Assembly (NCBI GenBank): GCA_934756675.1
Contig: CAKVLG010000001.1
Span: forward strand, 186,001-250,000
Direction of reading: 5' to 3'
Source of the DNA: an uncultured Clostridia bacterium
GTDB taxonomy: Bacteria > Bacillota > Clostridia > Christensenellales > UBA1242
Length of the DNA stretch: 64,000 nt
Shown: positions 18,331 to 26,427 of the stretch, one piece after another
How positions within the stretch are numbered: position 1 is the first letter of the stretch
Layout: each line of letters begins with the position of its first letter
The notes under the pieces: model-generated
Seen by the model: the letters and a program-made list of their open reading frames with translations, nothing else
Told to the model about the DNA's origin: nothing
Database searches by the model: none
Position numbers and translations under genes: made by a program

Positions 18331-18579
18331 ATGGAAGATAAAAAAATATTACTCGATAATATTAACAAAATTCATACAACTGAACCGGGAGTTGATAGAA
18401 TTAAAAAAAATCTAAAAATAGATATAGTAGATGTTGTTGAGTATTGCAAAAATAAGGTGTTGGATGAAAATTGCCATATATACAAACAAGGTAAAAATTG
18501 GTATTGCGAAATTGAAAATGTCAAAATCACTATCAATTCATATAGTTATACAATTATTACAGCACATATTATTAAGTAA
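18331..18579 (+). CDS. DUF3781 family protein
   Basis: 82 residues. The pattern LLDNINKIHTTEPGVDRIKKNL, then KGKNWYCEIENVKITIN, then a terminal SYTIITAHIIK matches what I know of the small DUF3781 family, which has no assigned function. The ATG at 18331 has a GAGGAAAAG ribosome site; the in-frame TTG at 18316 overlaps that site and is rejected. It lies in the tRNA-Arg island, 22 nt before the TfoX_N gene. Confidence 0.72.
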   Translation: MEDKKILLDNINKIHTTEPGVDRIKKNLKIDIVDVVEYCKNKVLDENCHIYKQGKNWYCEIENVKITINSYSYTIITAHIIK

Positions 18580-18600
18580 ATTATAAGTTGAGATGAAATT

Positions 18601-18939
18601 ATGGCGTCAAGCAAAGAATATTTAGAGTTTATTTTAGGGCAGCTATCTGAGTTAGAAGAAATTACTTATCGAGCTATGATGGGAGAATTTATTATTTATT
18701 ATCGAGGAAAGATTGTAGGTGGTATCTATGATGATAGATTACTTGTTAAACCGGTAAAATCAGCAATTAGTTATATGCCGACAGCTTCATACGAATTACC
18801 CTATGAGGGAGCAAAAGAGATGTTGTTGGTAGATGATGTTGATAATAAGGGATTTTTGGCAGGTTTATTTGGTGCTATGTATGACGAACTGCCGGCTCCA
18901 AAACCAAAAAAGAAAAAACAAACAACCCCCGGTTTTTAA
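18601..18939 (+). CDS. TfoX N-terminal domain protein
   Basis: 112 residues. The TfoX_N fold is recognisable from RAMMGEFIIYYRGKIVGGIYDDRLLVKP and the ELPYEGAKEMLLVDD stretch. The tail is lysine-rich (PAPKPKKKKQ). In Clostridia such stand-alone domains are common small proteins with no proven role, and competence regulation should not be assumed. It probably shares a transcript with the DUF3781 gene. Confidence 0.8.
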   Translation: MASSKEYLEFILGQLSELEEITYRAMMGEFIIYYRGKIVGGIYDDRLLVKPVKSAISYMPTASYELPYEGAKEMLLVDDVDNKGFLAGLFGAMYDELPAPKPKKKKQTTPGF

Positions 18940-18957
18940 AACTAAGAAAACCGGAAG

Positions 18958-19077
18958 TTATCTAAGCAAAAATAGGAGAGAAAACACTTTCAATGCTGCA
19001 ATATCTATATATCTTGGGTTATTGTAAGAATTTGTTTCTTGGGGTGCATATTTGTCCCATGTATGAAAATCAATCAT
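18958..19077 (-). CDS. Possible small protein or truncated gene (39 residues)
   Basis: An ATG at 19077 follows a good AGGAGTT ribosome site. The 39 residues begin MIDFHTWDKYAPQETNS and end in a hydrophobic tail, FSLLFLLR. The good translation signal and the abrupt end suggest the N-terminal remnant of a longer gene cut during island rearrangement. I do not recognise the family. Confidence 0.35.
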   Translation of the reverse strand: MIDFHTWDKYAPQETNSYNNPRYIDIAALKVFSLLFLLR

Positions 19078-19136
19078 AACAACTCCTAATATTTAACTTT
19101 TTATTTATTACAACAAAAAACTCGTCAAAAATCAAC

Positions 19137-19165
19137 AATTAGGGGTTCAAATCCCCGTGGACGCC
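19137..19165 (+). pseudogene. Possible tRNA 3'-end fragment
   Basis: GGGGTTCAAATCCCC is a perfect T-arm, followed by an acceptor-like GTGGACG. No 5' half or anticodon arm exists upstream. It does not match the tRNA-Arg at 18032. Confidence 0.3.
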
Positions 19166-19210
19166 TGCCCTACTTTTGTCTTAAATAGACGCTCCTTTTC
19201 GTTCGGTATT

Positions 19211-19275
19211 GACAAGAAAAAAACACCATAAAGGTGTTTTTTTTTAGACAAAGGGACTCGAAACCTGAGAGGGCG
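19211..19275 (+). repeat. tRNA-downstream repeat module, copy 1
   Basis: A terminator hairpin (AAACACCATAAAGGTGTTT, T9) is followed by GACAAAGGGACTCGAAACC and GAGAGGGCG. Nearly the same 65 bp occurs at 19381-19446 and, shorter, at 23582-23637. Confidence 0.8.
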
Positions 19276-19319
19276 AAAGCCGTTACAAAACTCCCCTGTG
19301 GTGAGTTTTAGGCTTTCGG
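19274..19319. other. Long hairpin of unknown role
   Basis: GAAAGCC, a short bulge and AAAACTC pair with GAGTTTT and GGCTTTC. No reading frame covers it convincingly and there is no T-run, so it is not a simple terminator. Confidence 0.5.
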
Positions 19320-19366
19320 GCAAGAACTTTATGTTCGATGCCGGCGGTTGCTTAAGCAAACGCGTA

Positions 19367-19382
19367 CCCTTTGGATACACCA
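19367..19382 (+). repeat. 16-nt copy of the tRNA-Arg 3' end
   Basis: CCCTTTGGATACACCA is identical to the last 16 nt of tRNA-Arg(ACG) at 18093-18108 and directly precedes module copy 2. It is a candidate att remnant. Confidence 0.6.
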
Positions 19383-19446
19383 AGAAAAGAAAAACACCAT
19401 AAAGGTGTTTTTTTGTAGACAAAGGGACTCGAAACCTGAGAGGGCG
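19381..19446 (+). repeat. tRNA-downstream repeat module, copy 2
   Basis: AAAACACCATAAAGGTGTTTT hairpin with T7, then GTAGACAAAGGGACTCGAAA and CCTGAGAGGGCG. It is almost identical to copy 1. Confidence 0.8.
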
Positions 19447-19597
19447 ATTGGTTTTGGAAGAGACATACAAATAAAAGTATTTTTTACCCTACAAACACTC
19501 CAAAACACAAATAAAATACAAATTCAATACAAAATAAGGTGTAAAAACTCTTATTTTATCGTATCTTTTCGTATTGTATCACACTTTCTATTTTTGC
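19447..19597. other. Noncoding AT-rich stretch
   Basis: No credible gene. It contains ACAAATAAAATACAAATTC-type short A-rich repeats and, near 19550, TTATTTTATCGTATC, which partly mirrors the motif cluster at 23475-23505 beside the other island end. Confidence 0.4.
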
Positions 19598-19641
19598 AAA
19601 AAAGCTGTAAAGAAATTATTTATATGTAATTTCTTTACAGC
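19598..19641 (-). terminator. Intrinsic terminator of the 19676 lipoprotein gene
   Basis: A 16-bp perfect stem (GCTGTAAAGAAATTA/TAATTTCTTTACAGC) with a T6 run on the minus strand. Confidence 0.85.
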
Positions 19642-19675
19642 CTTCTTATAAATGATAAAATTATGTTTAATAAGT

Positions 19676-20311
19676 TTATTTCATTTTATAGTAATATGAA
19701 TATACCCCATTAGATGATGTATCTGCTTTTTCTATGAAAAGTTTGAACAAATATTGATTTGCCGAAGTGCTAAATTCATATCTAATTTCAAAAGTATAAA
19801 CCGAGTTTCTAACAAAATATCCTTTTTTGTCTGTATTGTGGTTTGTAACATAATAAAATCTATAAAGTTTACTTGGATTTTTATCAAAATAATCACTTAA
19901 ATTGTTACTTTGTTCTAAAACATACCATGTTTCGTTTTCGCCATAGATTGCACCGTAGCGAGAGATATGTCCAAAATACCCATCATAGTTAGTTTTAAAA
20001 TAGTTTAAATAAATTTCAGCATTCTGTTCCAATAGATCAGCATTATCACAAGGTTGCGAAAATGAGTAACCATCTTTAAACCAAGAATCGCTAGAAGAGA
20101 TTGTCCCATTTAGACCAGTTGGCGCTGTTAAATTAGATAATCCAACTGCAGACAACTCGGCTTCGGTAAACCATTTAGAACTATCGTGTGAGTTAAGATT
20201 TTTACCTGGACCACTATTTCCATTATCGCCACAAGCGGTTAAGAAAAACATTGCAGGTATAATTAGCAATATTGTCATTATTAAACTAAAAATTTTGTTT
20301 TTTGCTTTCAT
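19676..20311 (-). CDS. Putative lipoprotein
   Basis: 211 residues. A type II signal peptide with lipobox FLTAC (Cys at about 27) is followed by a Gly/Asn-rich spacer (GDNGNSGPGKNLNS) and a soluble domain rich in Tyr, Asn and Phe. I recognise no family. It has a clear AAAGGAG ribosome site. It is one of three lipoprotein genes on the minus strand of the tRNA-Arg island, so surface display is the apparent cargo of this element. Confidence 0.82.
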   Translation of the reverse strand: MKAKNKIFSLIMTILLIIPAMFFLTACGDNGNSGPGKNLNSHDSSKWFTEAELSAVGLSNLTAPTGLNGTISSSDSWFKDGYSFSQPCDNADLLEQNAEIYLNYFKTNYDGYFGHISRYGAIYGENETWYVLEQSNNLSDYFDKNPSKLYRFYYVTNHNTDKKGYFVRNSVYTFEIRYEFSTSANQYLFKLFIEKADTSSNGVYSYYYKMK

Positions 20312-20362
20312 ATTTGCTCCTTTATATTATCACTATTATATTGTTTTGTATTTTCATTTTTA

Positions 20363-20518
20363 TTATTTCTTAAAAATCAAAATAGCGTTTGCACCAAGTG
20401 TGATTGTTGAGGAAATTAAAACATATCCTTCTTTTTCCATTTCGTTACACTTGTCTTCAATTTTCTTTGCCATCTTCTTTGCTACTGGTGTATAGCCTAT
20501 TAGTTCGGTTTTATACAT
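20363..20518 (-). CDS. Small DUF4177-like protein (51 residues)
   Basis: The ATG at 20518 has an AAGGGAAA ribosome site. The sequence KKIEDKCNEMEKEGYVLIS followed by a beta segment ending NAILIFKK resembles the core of small DUF4177-type proteins (a helix ending in EGY/W, then strands). The family link is an inference. It lies between two lipoprotein genes on the same strand. Confidence 0.6.
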   Translation of the reverse strand: MYKTELIGYTPVAKKMAKKIEDKCNEMEKEGYVLISSTITLGANAILIFKK

Positions 20519-20585
20519 TTAATTTTTCCCTTTTATTGTTTTATTTAAAGTTTAAAAATTTATCAAAATTAAAGTGTAATAAATA

Positions 20586-22100
20586 TTAAGGATTATTTGT
20601 AAAGAATTCTATCCTTTCAGTTGGAACAGTTGCTCTCACTGTGATTGTAAATCTGCTTGCTTTTGTTTCACCATCAAAGTCATATTGTTCTTTTGTTACA
20701 ACAACATCTGAGTTCCCAGTGCTGTCAACTTTTACAACAACTCCTCCAATGCGAATATATTCATAATCAACTTCACTATAAAAATTAATTGTGAAAGTTA
20801 AATATTCATTTTTTAAGAAATACACGTTTCCGCCGTTTGCTCTCCCAACACACTTGTCTTGAATCAACTTGGCAGTATCAATAGAGCCATGTTGTGAAGA
20901 ATTTTCAACTCCATTCATTTCAATTTTCTCAACAATTCGATAATTTTTTTCTGTAACCCTATCCATTGTTTTCAAAAGTTCAAGTGCGTTTGTTGAAATA
21001 ACATAATGATCATATTCAAAATTATAATTATAATATTTATCAAATTTAATCTCAACATATGAGCCATCTGCACTTCTTTGCGCTTGTGTTCCAGCAAGAT
21101 CAAAAGTTAACTTATCATAAAAGTTTTTATAATTTTCATCTGCATATTTTAGGAAAACAATTTTAAGTTTTGGAAGATCTGTTCCTGTGAAATCTGAGAA
21201 CTTCATAACACCTTGAATATATTCATCTCCTGAAGTTTCGGCACGAATTTCGCCATTCACTGAAAGAGTGAATAAATCTTTATTCATTGAAACCTTATCC
21301 CAGTCATGAACAAAATCAACCATATATTCTTCTTTAACTTCGTCATGAATTGTAATTGTGTTATTTTGTGAAAATCTGATTGTGTGTTTATAACCGTATT
21401 TTTGGTTTTCTTCATCAATAATCTTTTCAACCTGCTCTTTATAGCCAATTCCAGTATTGCCGTCAGCATTATGAATGCGAACACTATTTTGTTTTTGAAT
21501 TGCAAAATCGTATGCACCAACTGTATAAATTGAAACTGTAATTGGTGTATCATAGTTTATTTGAGCAAATGAACTTCCAATATTTTTAAATTCTGCAAAA
21601 CTCATCTTTCCTTTTTCAAGTCCAAATAAATCATATCTGTCAATTTCAACCATAATTCTGTCATGATATCTTGGATACGACATATCTCCAACTGCAAGAC
21701 GAATGTTTGCAACTTTTGGTGCAACAGCCCCAACAAATGAAATTACAAAATCTTTTGTTGGTTCAAAAGTTGCTTTATAGGCATATTCGCCTTCTTCTTC
21801 TGTAATAGTGAGCTCTTCACCATTGCTTAAAACTTTCAAAGTCCCAAGGTTGTATCCTTCTTCAATAAAAAATCTAATTTCAGCGCTGTCGCCATCTGTC
21901 AAGAATTTTCCTTTACTATCTGAACCATAGCCACCAGTTGTATTTTGAACTGTCACTTCTGAAACATGTGAAGGAAGTGCATCAACTGTGAAATAGTAAT
22001 ATTTTGGAGTTTTTTCCCCACATGCTGACAATAATAGAATTGTTGGTATAATAGCAAATAGTATAAAAACTGCCAATTTATATAATTTTTTCTTTAACAT
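20586..22100 (-). CDS. Large putative surface lipoprotein
   Basis: 504 residues. Lipobox LLSAC (Cys at about residue 26) is followed by beta-rich repeats with TVQNTTGGYGS, VTITEEEGEYAYKATFEPTKDF-like and KFLTDGDSAEIRFFIEEGYNLG motifs. These resemble the small Ig-like/MG-type beta domains of clostridial surface proteins. No catalytic motif is visible. The ATG at 22100 has a TTGGAGAATG ribosome site; longer in-frame starts back to 22196 are rejected because they lie inside the upstream lipoprotein gene and lack a signal peptide. It is co-transcribed with the 22129-23178 gene. Confidence 0.82.
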   Translation of the reverse strand: MLKKKLYKLAVFILFAIIPTILLLSACGEKTPKYYYFTVDALPSHVSEVTVQNTTGGYGSDSKGKFLTDGDSAEIRFFIEEGYNLGTLKVLSNGEELTITEEEGEYAYKATFEPTKDFVISFVGAVAPKVANIRLAVGDMSYPRYHDRIMVEIDRYDLFGLEKGKMSFAEFKNIGSSFAQINYDTPITVSIYTVGAYDFAIQKQNSVRIHNADGNTGIGYKEQVEKIIDEENQKYGYKHTIRFSQNNTITIHDEVKEEYMVDFVHDWDKVSMNKDLFTLSVNGEIRAETSGDEYIQGVMKFSDFTGTDLPKLKIVFLKYADENYKNFYDKLTFDLAGTQAQRSADGSYVEIKFDKYYNYNFEYDHYVISTNALELLKTMDRVTEKNYRIVEKIEMNGVENSSQHGSIDTAKLIQDKCVGRANGGNVYFLKNEYLTFTINFYSEVDYEYIRIGGVVVKVDSTGNSDVVVTKEQYDFDGETKASRFTITVRATVPTERIEFFTNNP

Positions 22101-22128
22101 TATCATTCTCCAATTTTTTATTTTTATT

Positions 22129-23178
22129 TTAGTTTTTTGTATATGTTGCATATGCTGGATAATCTTTATAGATATAAAGGTTATAATTACCAGCATCGAT
22201 ACCAGAAAGTTTTACAATTTCGTTTTCGCCATTCACATAATCTTTTTTATCGAGAACAAGTTTAATTAAAGAATCCGCTAGCCAATCAAATGTTTTTTCA
22301 ATTTGAAGAGAAACTTTTTCTCCTTCTATAATTCCAAAATTATGTGTATCAAGATTTATTAAGCTAAACCCACCATCTAAGTCATTGATTTTTAATTTTC
22401 TGTTCTTTGTGCCATCAAGAATAATTGTTTTTTTCGTTCTAGTAACCTTGAAAGTGCTTGCATCAAATTTATAATTATTCAAAACTGATTTATCACTTTT
22501 ATTTGTAAAAATTCTCACACTAGAAGATTGTGTCCCAACGTTTTTGTCTGCAAATGTAACTTCTACTTGAATACTATCGCTAGTTAAGCTGTTATTTTCA
22601 CCTTTAAAGATATAATCTTGAAATGTGTTTGTTCCATTATAATAAGGATTCATATCTTTCAAAACTTCATTCAAATCTAATTTTTCAATGGTATATTCAA
22701 CAATTTTAGAAGCGGATTTATAAGCTGAAGTTGCGGGAATAAAAATTTTTGCAAGATAGACCCCTGCATCCATTGGAGCATCTGTTGTAAATTCATTTTC
22801 TGTATCTTTCAATTTATATGAAACTGAAGCGGTTCCATATGTGTTAGTAAAGTCAACATCTTTAATTAGAGCTTGCCTTTTACCATTATATGTTTTTGAA
22901 ATTTTATCTTCACATGTAATATTGTTTTCAGCAAAAGTTCTTTCAAATCCACAAGTGTTACAAGTTGGGTCTGTGTCGTTTGAATAATCATGTTTTTTGT
23001 ATTCGCTTTTTTCTGTGCAATCCTTGTCAGTGCATTCATGCCAGTGATATTCAGTATCATGAGTCCATTCATTTGAGAATGAATGTTTATGCCCACCACA
23101 AGCCGCAAAAACAAACATTGCAGAAAGGATACAGCAGAAAGCCAAAACGAATGTTAAGATTGATTTTCTTTTTATCAT
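22129..23178 (-). CDS. Putative surface lipoprotein with Cys/His-rich N-terminal repeat
   Basis: 349 residues. Lipobox FAAC near residue 27 is followed at once by a Cys/His cluster (GHKHSFSNEWTHDTEYHWH, ECTDKDC, CNTCGF). That is the short HxHxW/HWHxC/CxxCG motif found near the surface-exposed N-termini of many clostridial proteins and may bind metal. Then come about 270 residues of MBG/YDG-like beta repeats (KTYNGKRQALIKDVDF; DAGVYLAKIFI; DAGNYNLYIYK). Start 23178 has an AAAAGGAAAA ribosome site. It is first of a two-gene lipoprotein operon. Confidence 0.83.
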   Translation of the reverse strand: MIKRKSILTFVLAFCCILSAMFVFAACGGHKHSFSNEWTHDTEYHWHECTDKDCTEKSEYKKHDYSNDTDPTCNTCGFERTFAENNITCEDKISKTYNGKRQALIKDVDFTNTYGTASVSYKLKDTENEFTTDAPMDAGVYLAKIFIPATSAYKSASKIVEYTIEKLDLNEVLKDMNPYYNGTNTFQDYIFKGENNSLTSDSIQVEVTFADKNVGTQSSSVRIFTNKSDKSVLNNYKFDASTFKVTRTKKTIILDGTKNRKLKINDLDGGFSLINLDTHNFGIIEGEKVSLQIEKTFDWLADSLIKLVLDKKDYVNGENEIVKLSGIDAGNYNLYIYKDYPAYATYTKN

Positions 23179-23214
23179 AATTTTTTCCTTTTTATTTTTA
23201 TTTTTAAGTTGCAC

Positions 23215-23535
23215 AAAGTGGAGTAAAATATTGAGTATCTTTGCAACTATTCAACTATATCATATCATAAAATCTTTACATCTGTATATTAATTTTTTAA
23301 ATTTTATGACTTAGTAAAAAAATTACAAAATTTTATAGGTTTTATTATTTTCGTTGCGAATTTTTGCAATTTTATCGTTTTTTGCCAGATTGTTTTGTAT
23401 TTTTTTATTTTGTGTTAATATTGGTATGAGTTAAGGCAAGCCTAGGAAAATAAAGGGTTTTAGCCATTTTTTAATACGGTAAAATGCGATAAAATATGGT
23501 AAAAAACACGATCCCCCGAATTACAATCCTTAATT
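23215..23535. other. Noncoding AT-rich island end with short repeated motifs
   Basis: No gene is visible. Near 23474-23503 the sequence holds three close variants of a GGTAAAAT/CGATAAAAT/GGTAAAAA motif, 30-60 bp before the duplicated tRNA end. Such spacing fits integrase arm-type sites, but this is inference. Confidence 0.4.
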
Positions 23536-23581
23536 TCTACGGAACCAAAGGTTGGGGTTTCGAGTCCCTTTGGATATACCA
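23536..23581 (+). repeat. 46-nt copy of the tRNA-Arg 3' half (candidate attachment site)
   Basis: Matches 18063-18108 of tRNA-Arg(ACG) at 44 of 46 positions, from the anticodon loop through CCA. It has no 5' half and so cannot be a functional tRNA. It marks the right end of the island. Confidence 0.85.
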
Positions 23582-23637
23582 AGAAAAGGAAAACACCATA
23601 AAGGTGTTTTATTTTTTGTAGACAAAGGGACTCGAAA
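23582..23637 (+). repeat. tRNA-downstream repeat module, copy 3
   Basis: AAAACACCATAAAGGTGTTTT terminator and then CAAAGGGACTCGAAA. That 15-mer is the perfect reverse complement of the T-arm at 23558-23572, so the terminator sits inside a larger inverted repeat. Confidence 0.75.
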
Positions 23638-23649
23638 ATTTTTTGATAT

Positions 23650-23677
23650 AAAAAATCCGAGATACACTCGGATTTTT
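23650..23677 (-). terminator. Terminator of the RiPP operon
   Basis: AAAAATCCGAG/CTCGGATTTTT stem just after the ABC-F stop. It is nearly identical to the terminator at 26685-26713 on the other side of the cassette. Confidence 0.85.
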
Positions 23678-25220
23678 ATCTTTCATCTTCATCAATAAAT
23701 TTTGTTGTCAATTCTTTTTTTTTAATTTCACCATTTTTAATAGTTAAATTTGCATTGCAAACATTTTCCGCTAAAGTTCTATCATGGCTTACAAGCAATA
23801 AGCAACCTTTGTACTCTTTAAGAATTTTTTCAAGGAAAATTTTATTATTTAAATCAAGGTGATTTGTAGGTTCATCCATTATTAAAAAATTATAATCACT
23901 CAAAATTAGTTCGCACATTTTTATACGCATTCTTTCACCAAGTGATAAAGTCGAAATTTTTCGATCAAAAACTTGCCTTGACATATTCATGTTTACAAGA
24001 TTAGATAAAAACAAAGTTCTATACTCTCTGTCCCCTTGACACGCTTTTTGCATAACAGTCAGGTTTTCATCGAGATCAAAAACGTCTTGACTTAAATAAG
24101 CAATTTTGACCGATGGCGAAACATATATATTGCCATCATAAGGTTCGATACCTAAAATCATTTTTATCAAAGTTGTTTTTCCCGAACCATTTTCTCCATT
24201 TAATGCGATTTTTTCACCTGCTTCTATTGTAAAACTGGAGTTTTTAAACAATACCTTAGAATCAAATTTTTTACTTATATTATCTGCACGGACAAGAACC
24301 TTTCCTTTAAACGGTTCACTATCAAGTCTATAGTGAACTTCTCCCTCTGTATACGGTCTTTCAATAAAGTCATCTTTTAGATGCTCAAGTCTTGAAACTT
24401 TAGCCTTTGCCATTGATGCAAGTTTTGTTGCACTAACCTGTGCATTTGTTTCAGCACCTTTGATTCTACTGTCAGACATCATTCCACCTTGTCTTCGAGC
24501 ATCTTTTTCTCCTTTTGAAGACCAAGTATTTAATGCACCAATTTGCTTATTAATTTTGCGTTCCAAAGATTGCTGATTTTCATAACGTGACATAAGTGAT
24601 TGATACTCTTCTTGCTTTTGAGAATAATAATCGTCATAATTACCATAAAATTCTCTCACTTTTCCATTCTCTAATTCGATAATTTTATAAACACAGTTGT
24701 TTAAAAAATATCGATCATGAGACACAGCAATCACTGTGCCAATATATGAATTAAGTGTATCAATAAGCCAATCAACACCTTCAACATCCATATGATTTGT
24801 AGGTTCATCTAGCAAAAGAATTTCCGGACGTTTACAAAGTATCCCTGCGAGCATTAATTTTGTTTTTTCTCCACCTGACAATGTTTTAAGTCGGTCTTCT
24901 GAAAAATCAATATCACCTGCAATATGTAAGCGACTTTTAATTTCCATAAAATCTCTAATAAATTCAGGCTCTTGTGAAAGTTTTAAAAAATCTTGATATG
25001 TATACTCCGTAATTTGTTTTAAATATCCGATTTCACCATCAACTTGAACATTCCCACAATCTGGACTCTCTTCACCTGCTATGATTTTTAGCAAAGTCGA
25101 CTTGCCCGCCCCATTAGAGCCGACAATGCCTACTTTTTCACCGCCATAAATTGTCAAATTCATCTTCTCAAATAACAATTTATCAGCATATTGTTTTTCT
25201 ATGTTTGAAATAGTTATCAC
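23676..25220 (-). CDS. ABC-F family ATP-binding protein
   Basis: 514 residues with two ABC domains and no membrane part. The first has Walker A GSNGAGKSTLLK, signature LSGGEKTKLML and Walker B LLLDEPTNHMD. The second has GENGSGKTTLIK, signature LSLGERMRIKM and LIMDEPTNHLD. A charged interdomain linker (about 190-270, with KINKQIGALNTWSSKG) is the region that in ribosome-protection ABC-F proteins reaches toward the peptidyl-transferase centre. The GTG at 25220 follows a very strong GGGAGGTGA site. It is the third gene of the RiPP operon, so self-immunity by target protection is plausible but unproven; a housekeeping ABC-F role is the alternative. Confidence 0.9.
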   Translation of the reverse strand: MITISNIEKQYADKLLFEKMNLTIYGGEKVGIVGSNGAGKSTLLKIIAGEESPDCGNVQVDGEIGYLKQITEYTYQDFLKLSQEPEFIRDFMEIKSRLHIAGDIDFSEDRLKTLSGGEKTKLMLAGILCKRPEILLLDEPTNHMDVEGVDWLIDTLNSYIGTVIAVSHDRYFLNNCVYKIIELENGKVREFYGNYDDYYSQKQEEYQSLMSRYENQQSLERKINKQIGALNTWSSKGEKDARRQGGMMSDSRIKGAETNAQVSATKLASMAKAKVSRLEHLKDDFIERPYTEGEVHYRLDSEPFKGKVLVRADNISKKFDSKVLFKNSSFTIEAGEKIALNGENGSGKTTLIKMILGIEPYDGNIYVSPSVKIAYLSQDVFDLDENLTVMQKACQGDREYRTLFLSNLVNMNMSRQVFDRKISTLSLGERMRIKMCELILSDYNFLIMDEPTNHLDLNNKIFLEKILKEYKGCLLLVSHDRTLAENVCNANLTIKNGEIKKKELTTKFIDEDER

Positions 25221-25233
25221 AGCAATCACCTCC

Positions 25234-26427
25234 CTAAAATAAATAATTTTGGAAATAATTATTGATTATAACTTTAAATTTTTCTGGGTCATCATGATAT
25301 TCTTGCACACATCTAGTTAAAGCATATGTATATAGTTTCTTCTTATAGCAAGTTTTTGCAATATATGGTGCGTTTACATTTCCTAAAACAACATCAGCAA
25401 CACAATCTCTACAAATATTTTTTGCCCAACATTTTGAACATTTTTCATTCGTTTTAGAGTTACACTTTTCTATAATTGGGTCGTTTGATTTATGTTGTCC
25501 AATAAGCCTAATGCATGGGTAAATATCACCATTATAATCATAAACACGAGAATATCCATTTGTTAATTCTTTACAAAAACAATCTGTTTTATTTTTCAGA
25601 ACTAATGCTTCTATAATATTTCGTATATAAACACTTATACCAACATTTAAAGAATTTTTATACAATCTATCCAAGGATAAGTCTATATAGTGCATCTCTT
25701 GATTTAAAATATCTTTTTTTGTCTTTCTTATCTTCAATGTTTTATCATTTGTAATGACATCGGAAATACTATATTTAACGCCTATTTTTTCATAAAAATT
25801 CACTAATTCCTCAAATTTAATATGATTTTGATGATATTTTGTATATGTACATATCAGTTCTAATTTTGCTCCAACAGGACTATTTTTTAATTTTTTTATT
25901 GTTTGACTCAATCTATCAAAATAAGTTCCTCTCAAATAATCGTTTATTTCTTTGGGTCCATCTATACTGATATAAACTTTAAAGTTGTTTTCAATAAAAA
26001 GATTTAATAATTCTTCACTAACAACGCTTGCATTTGTCACAATCCTATAATCATGAATGTCGTAAGTTTTATTTAATTTTTTTACTATATATTCAACGAT
26101 TTTTGGATTCAAAGTTGGCTCGCCGCCAAAAAAATATACTGTTTTAATCGCTTTTACAGAATGTAATAGCTCTAAAATAATTTTATCAACGGTATCTTTT
26201 GTCATTAAATTATTTTCTCTGCCATAGTTTCCACAAGAGGCATAACAATACTTACATCTAAGGTTACAAATATTCGAAACATTAAAAACCAATTTAAATA
26301 ATGTCGAATCGTCCTTTTTAACATTATTTTCAGACAAGGCTGTTTTAACAACCTTGTCCTTAAACAATGTTAAGGTAGATGTATCAAAAAAATAATGTGT
26401 TTGTCCAACATCAATTTTTTTAATCAT
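25234..26427 (-). CDS. Radical SAM/SPASM peptide maturase
   Basis: 397 residues. The radical SAM cluster motif is C54-x3-C58-x2-C61 (CNLRCKYC). GGEPTLNP and ISIDGP motifs follow, and a C-terminal SPASM-type region with many cysteines (CFCKEL; YPCIR; KCNSKTNEKCSKC; NICRDC; KTCYKKK) should hold two auxiliary [4Fe-4S] clusters. The N-terminus (about 1-45) has the strand-rich form of a RiPP recognition-like segment. Such enzymes install thioether or other crosslinks on Cys-rich precursors. Its ATG directly follows the TAG of the precursor peptide, so they are coupled. Confidence 0.92.
   Translation of the reverse strand: MIKKIDVGQTHYFFDTSTLTLFKDKVVKTALSENNVKKDDSTLFKLVFNVSNICNLRCKYCYASCGNYGRENNLMTKDTVDKIILELLHSVKAIKTVYFFGGEPTLNPKIVEYIVKKLNKTYDIHDYRIVTNASVVSEELLNLFIENNFKVYISIDGPKEINDYLRGTYFDRLSQTIKKLKNSPVGAKLELICTYTKYHQNHIKFEELVNFYEKIGVKYSISDVITNDKTLKIRKTKKDILNQEMHYIDLSLDRLYKNSLNVGISVYIRNIIEALVLKNKTDCFCKELTNGYSRVYDYNGDIYPCIRLIGQHKSNDPIIEKCNSKTNEKCSKCWAKNICRDCVADVVLGNVNAPYIAKTCYKKKLYTYALTRCVQEYHDDPEKFKVIINNYFQNYLF

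Noticed and set aside
19147..19470. 107-residue minus-strand frame over the repeat modules
   Set aside because: Its two RPLRFRVPLS stretches are the antisense of the two repeat copies. It is an artefact of noncoding repeats.
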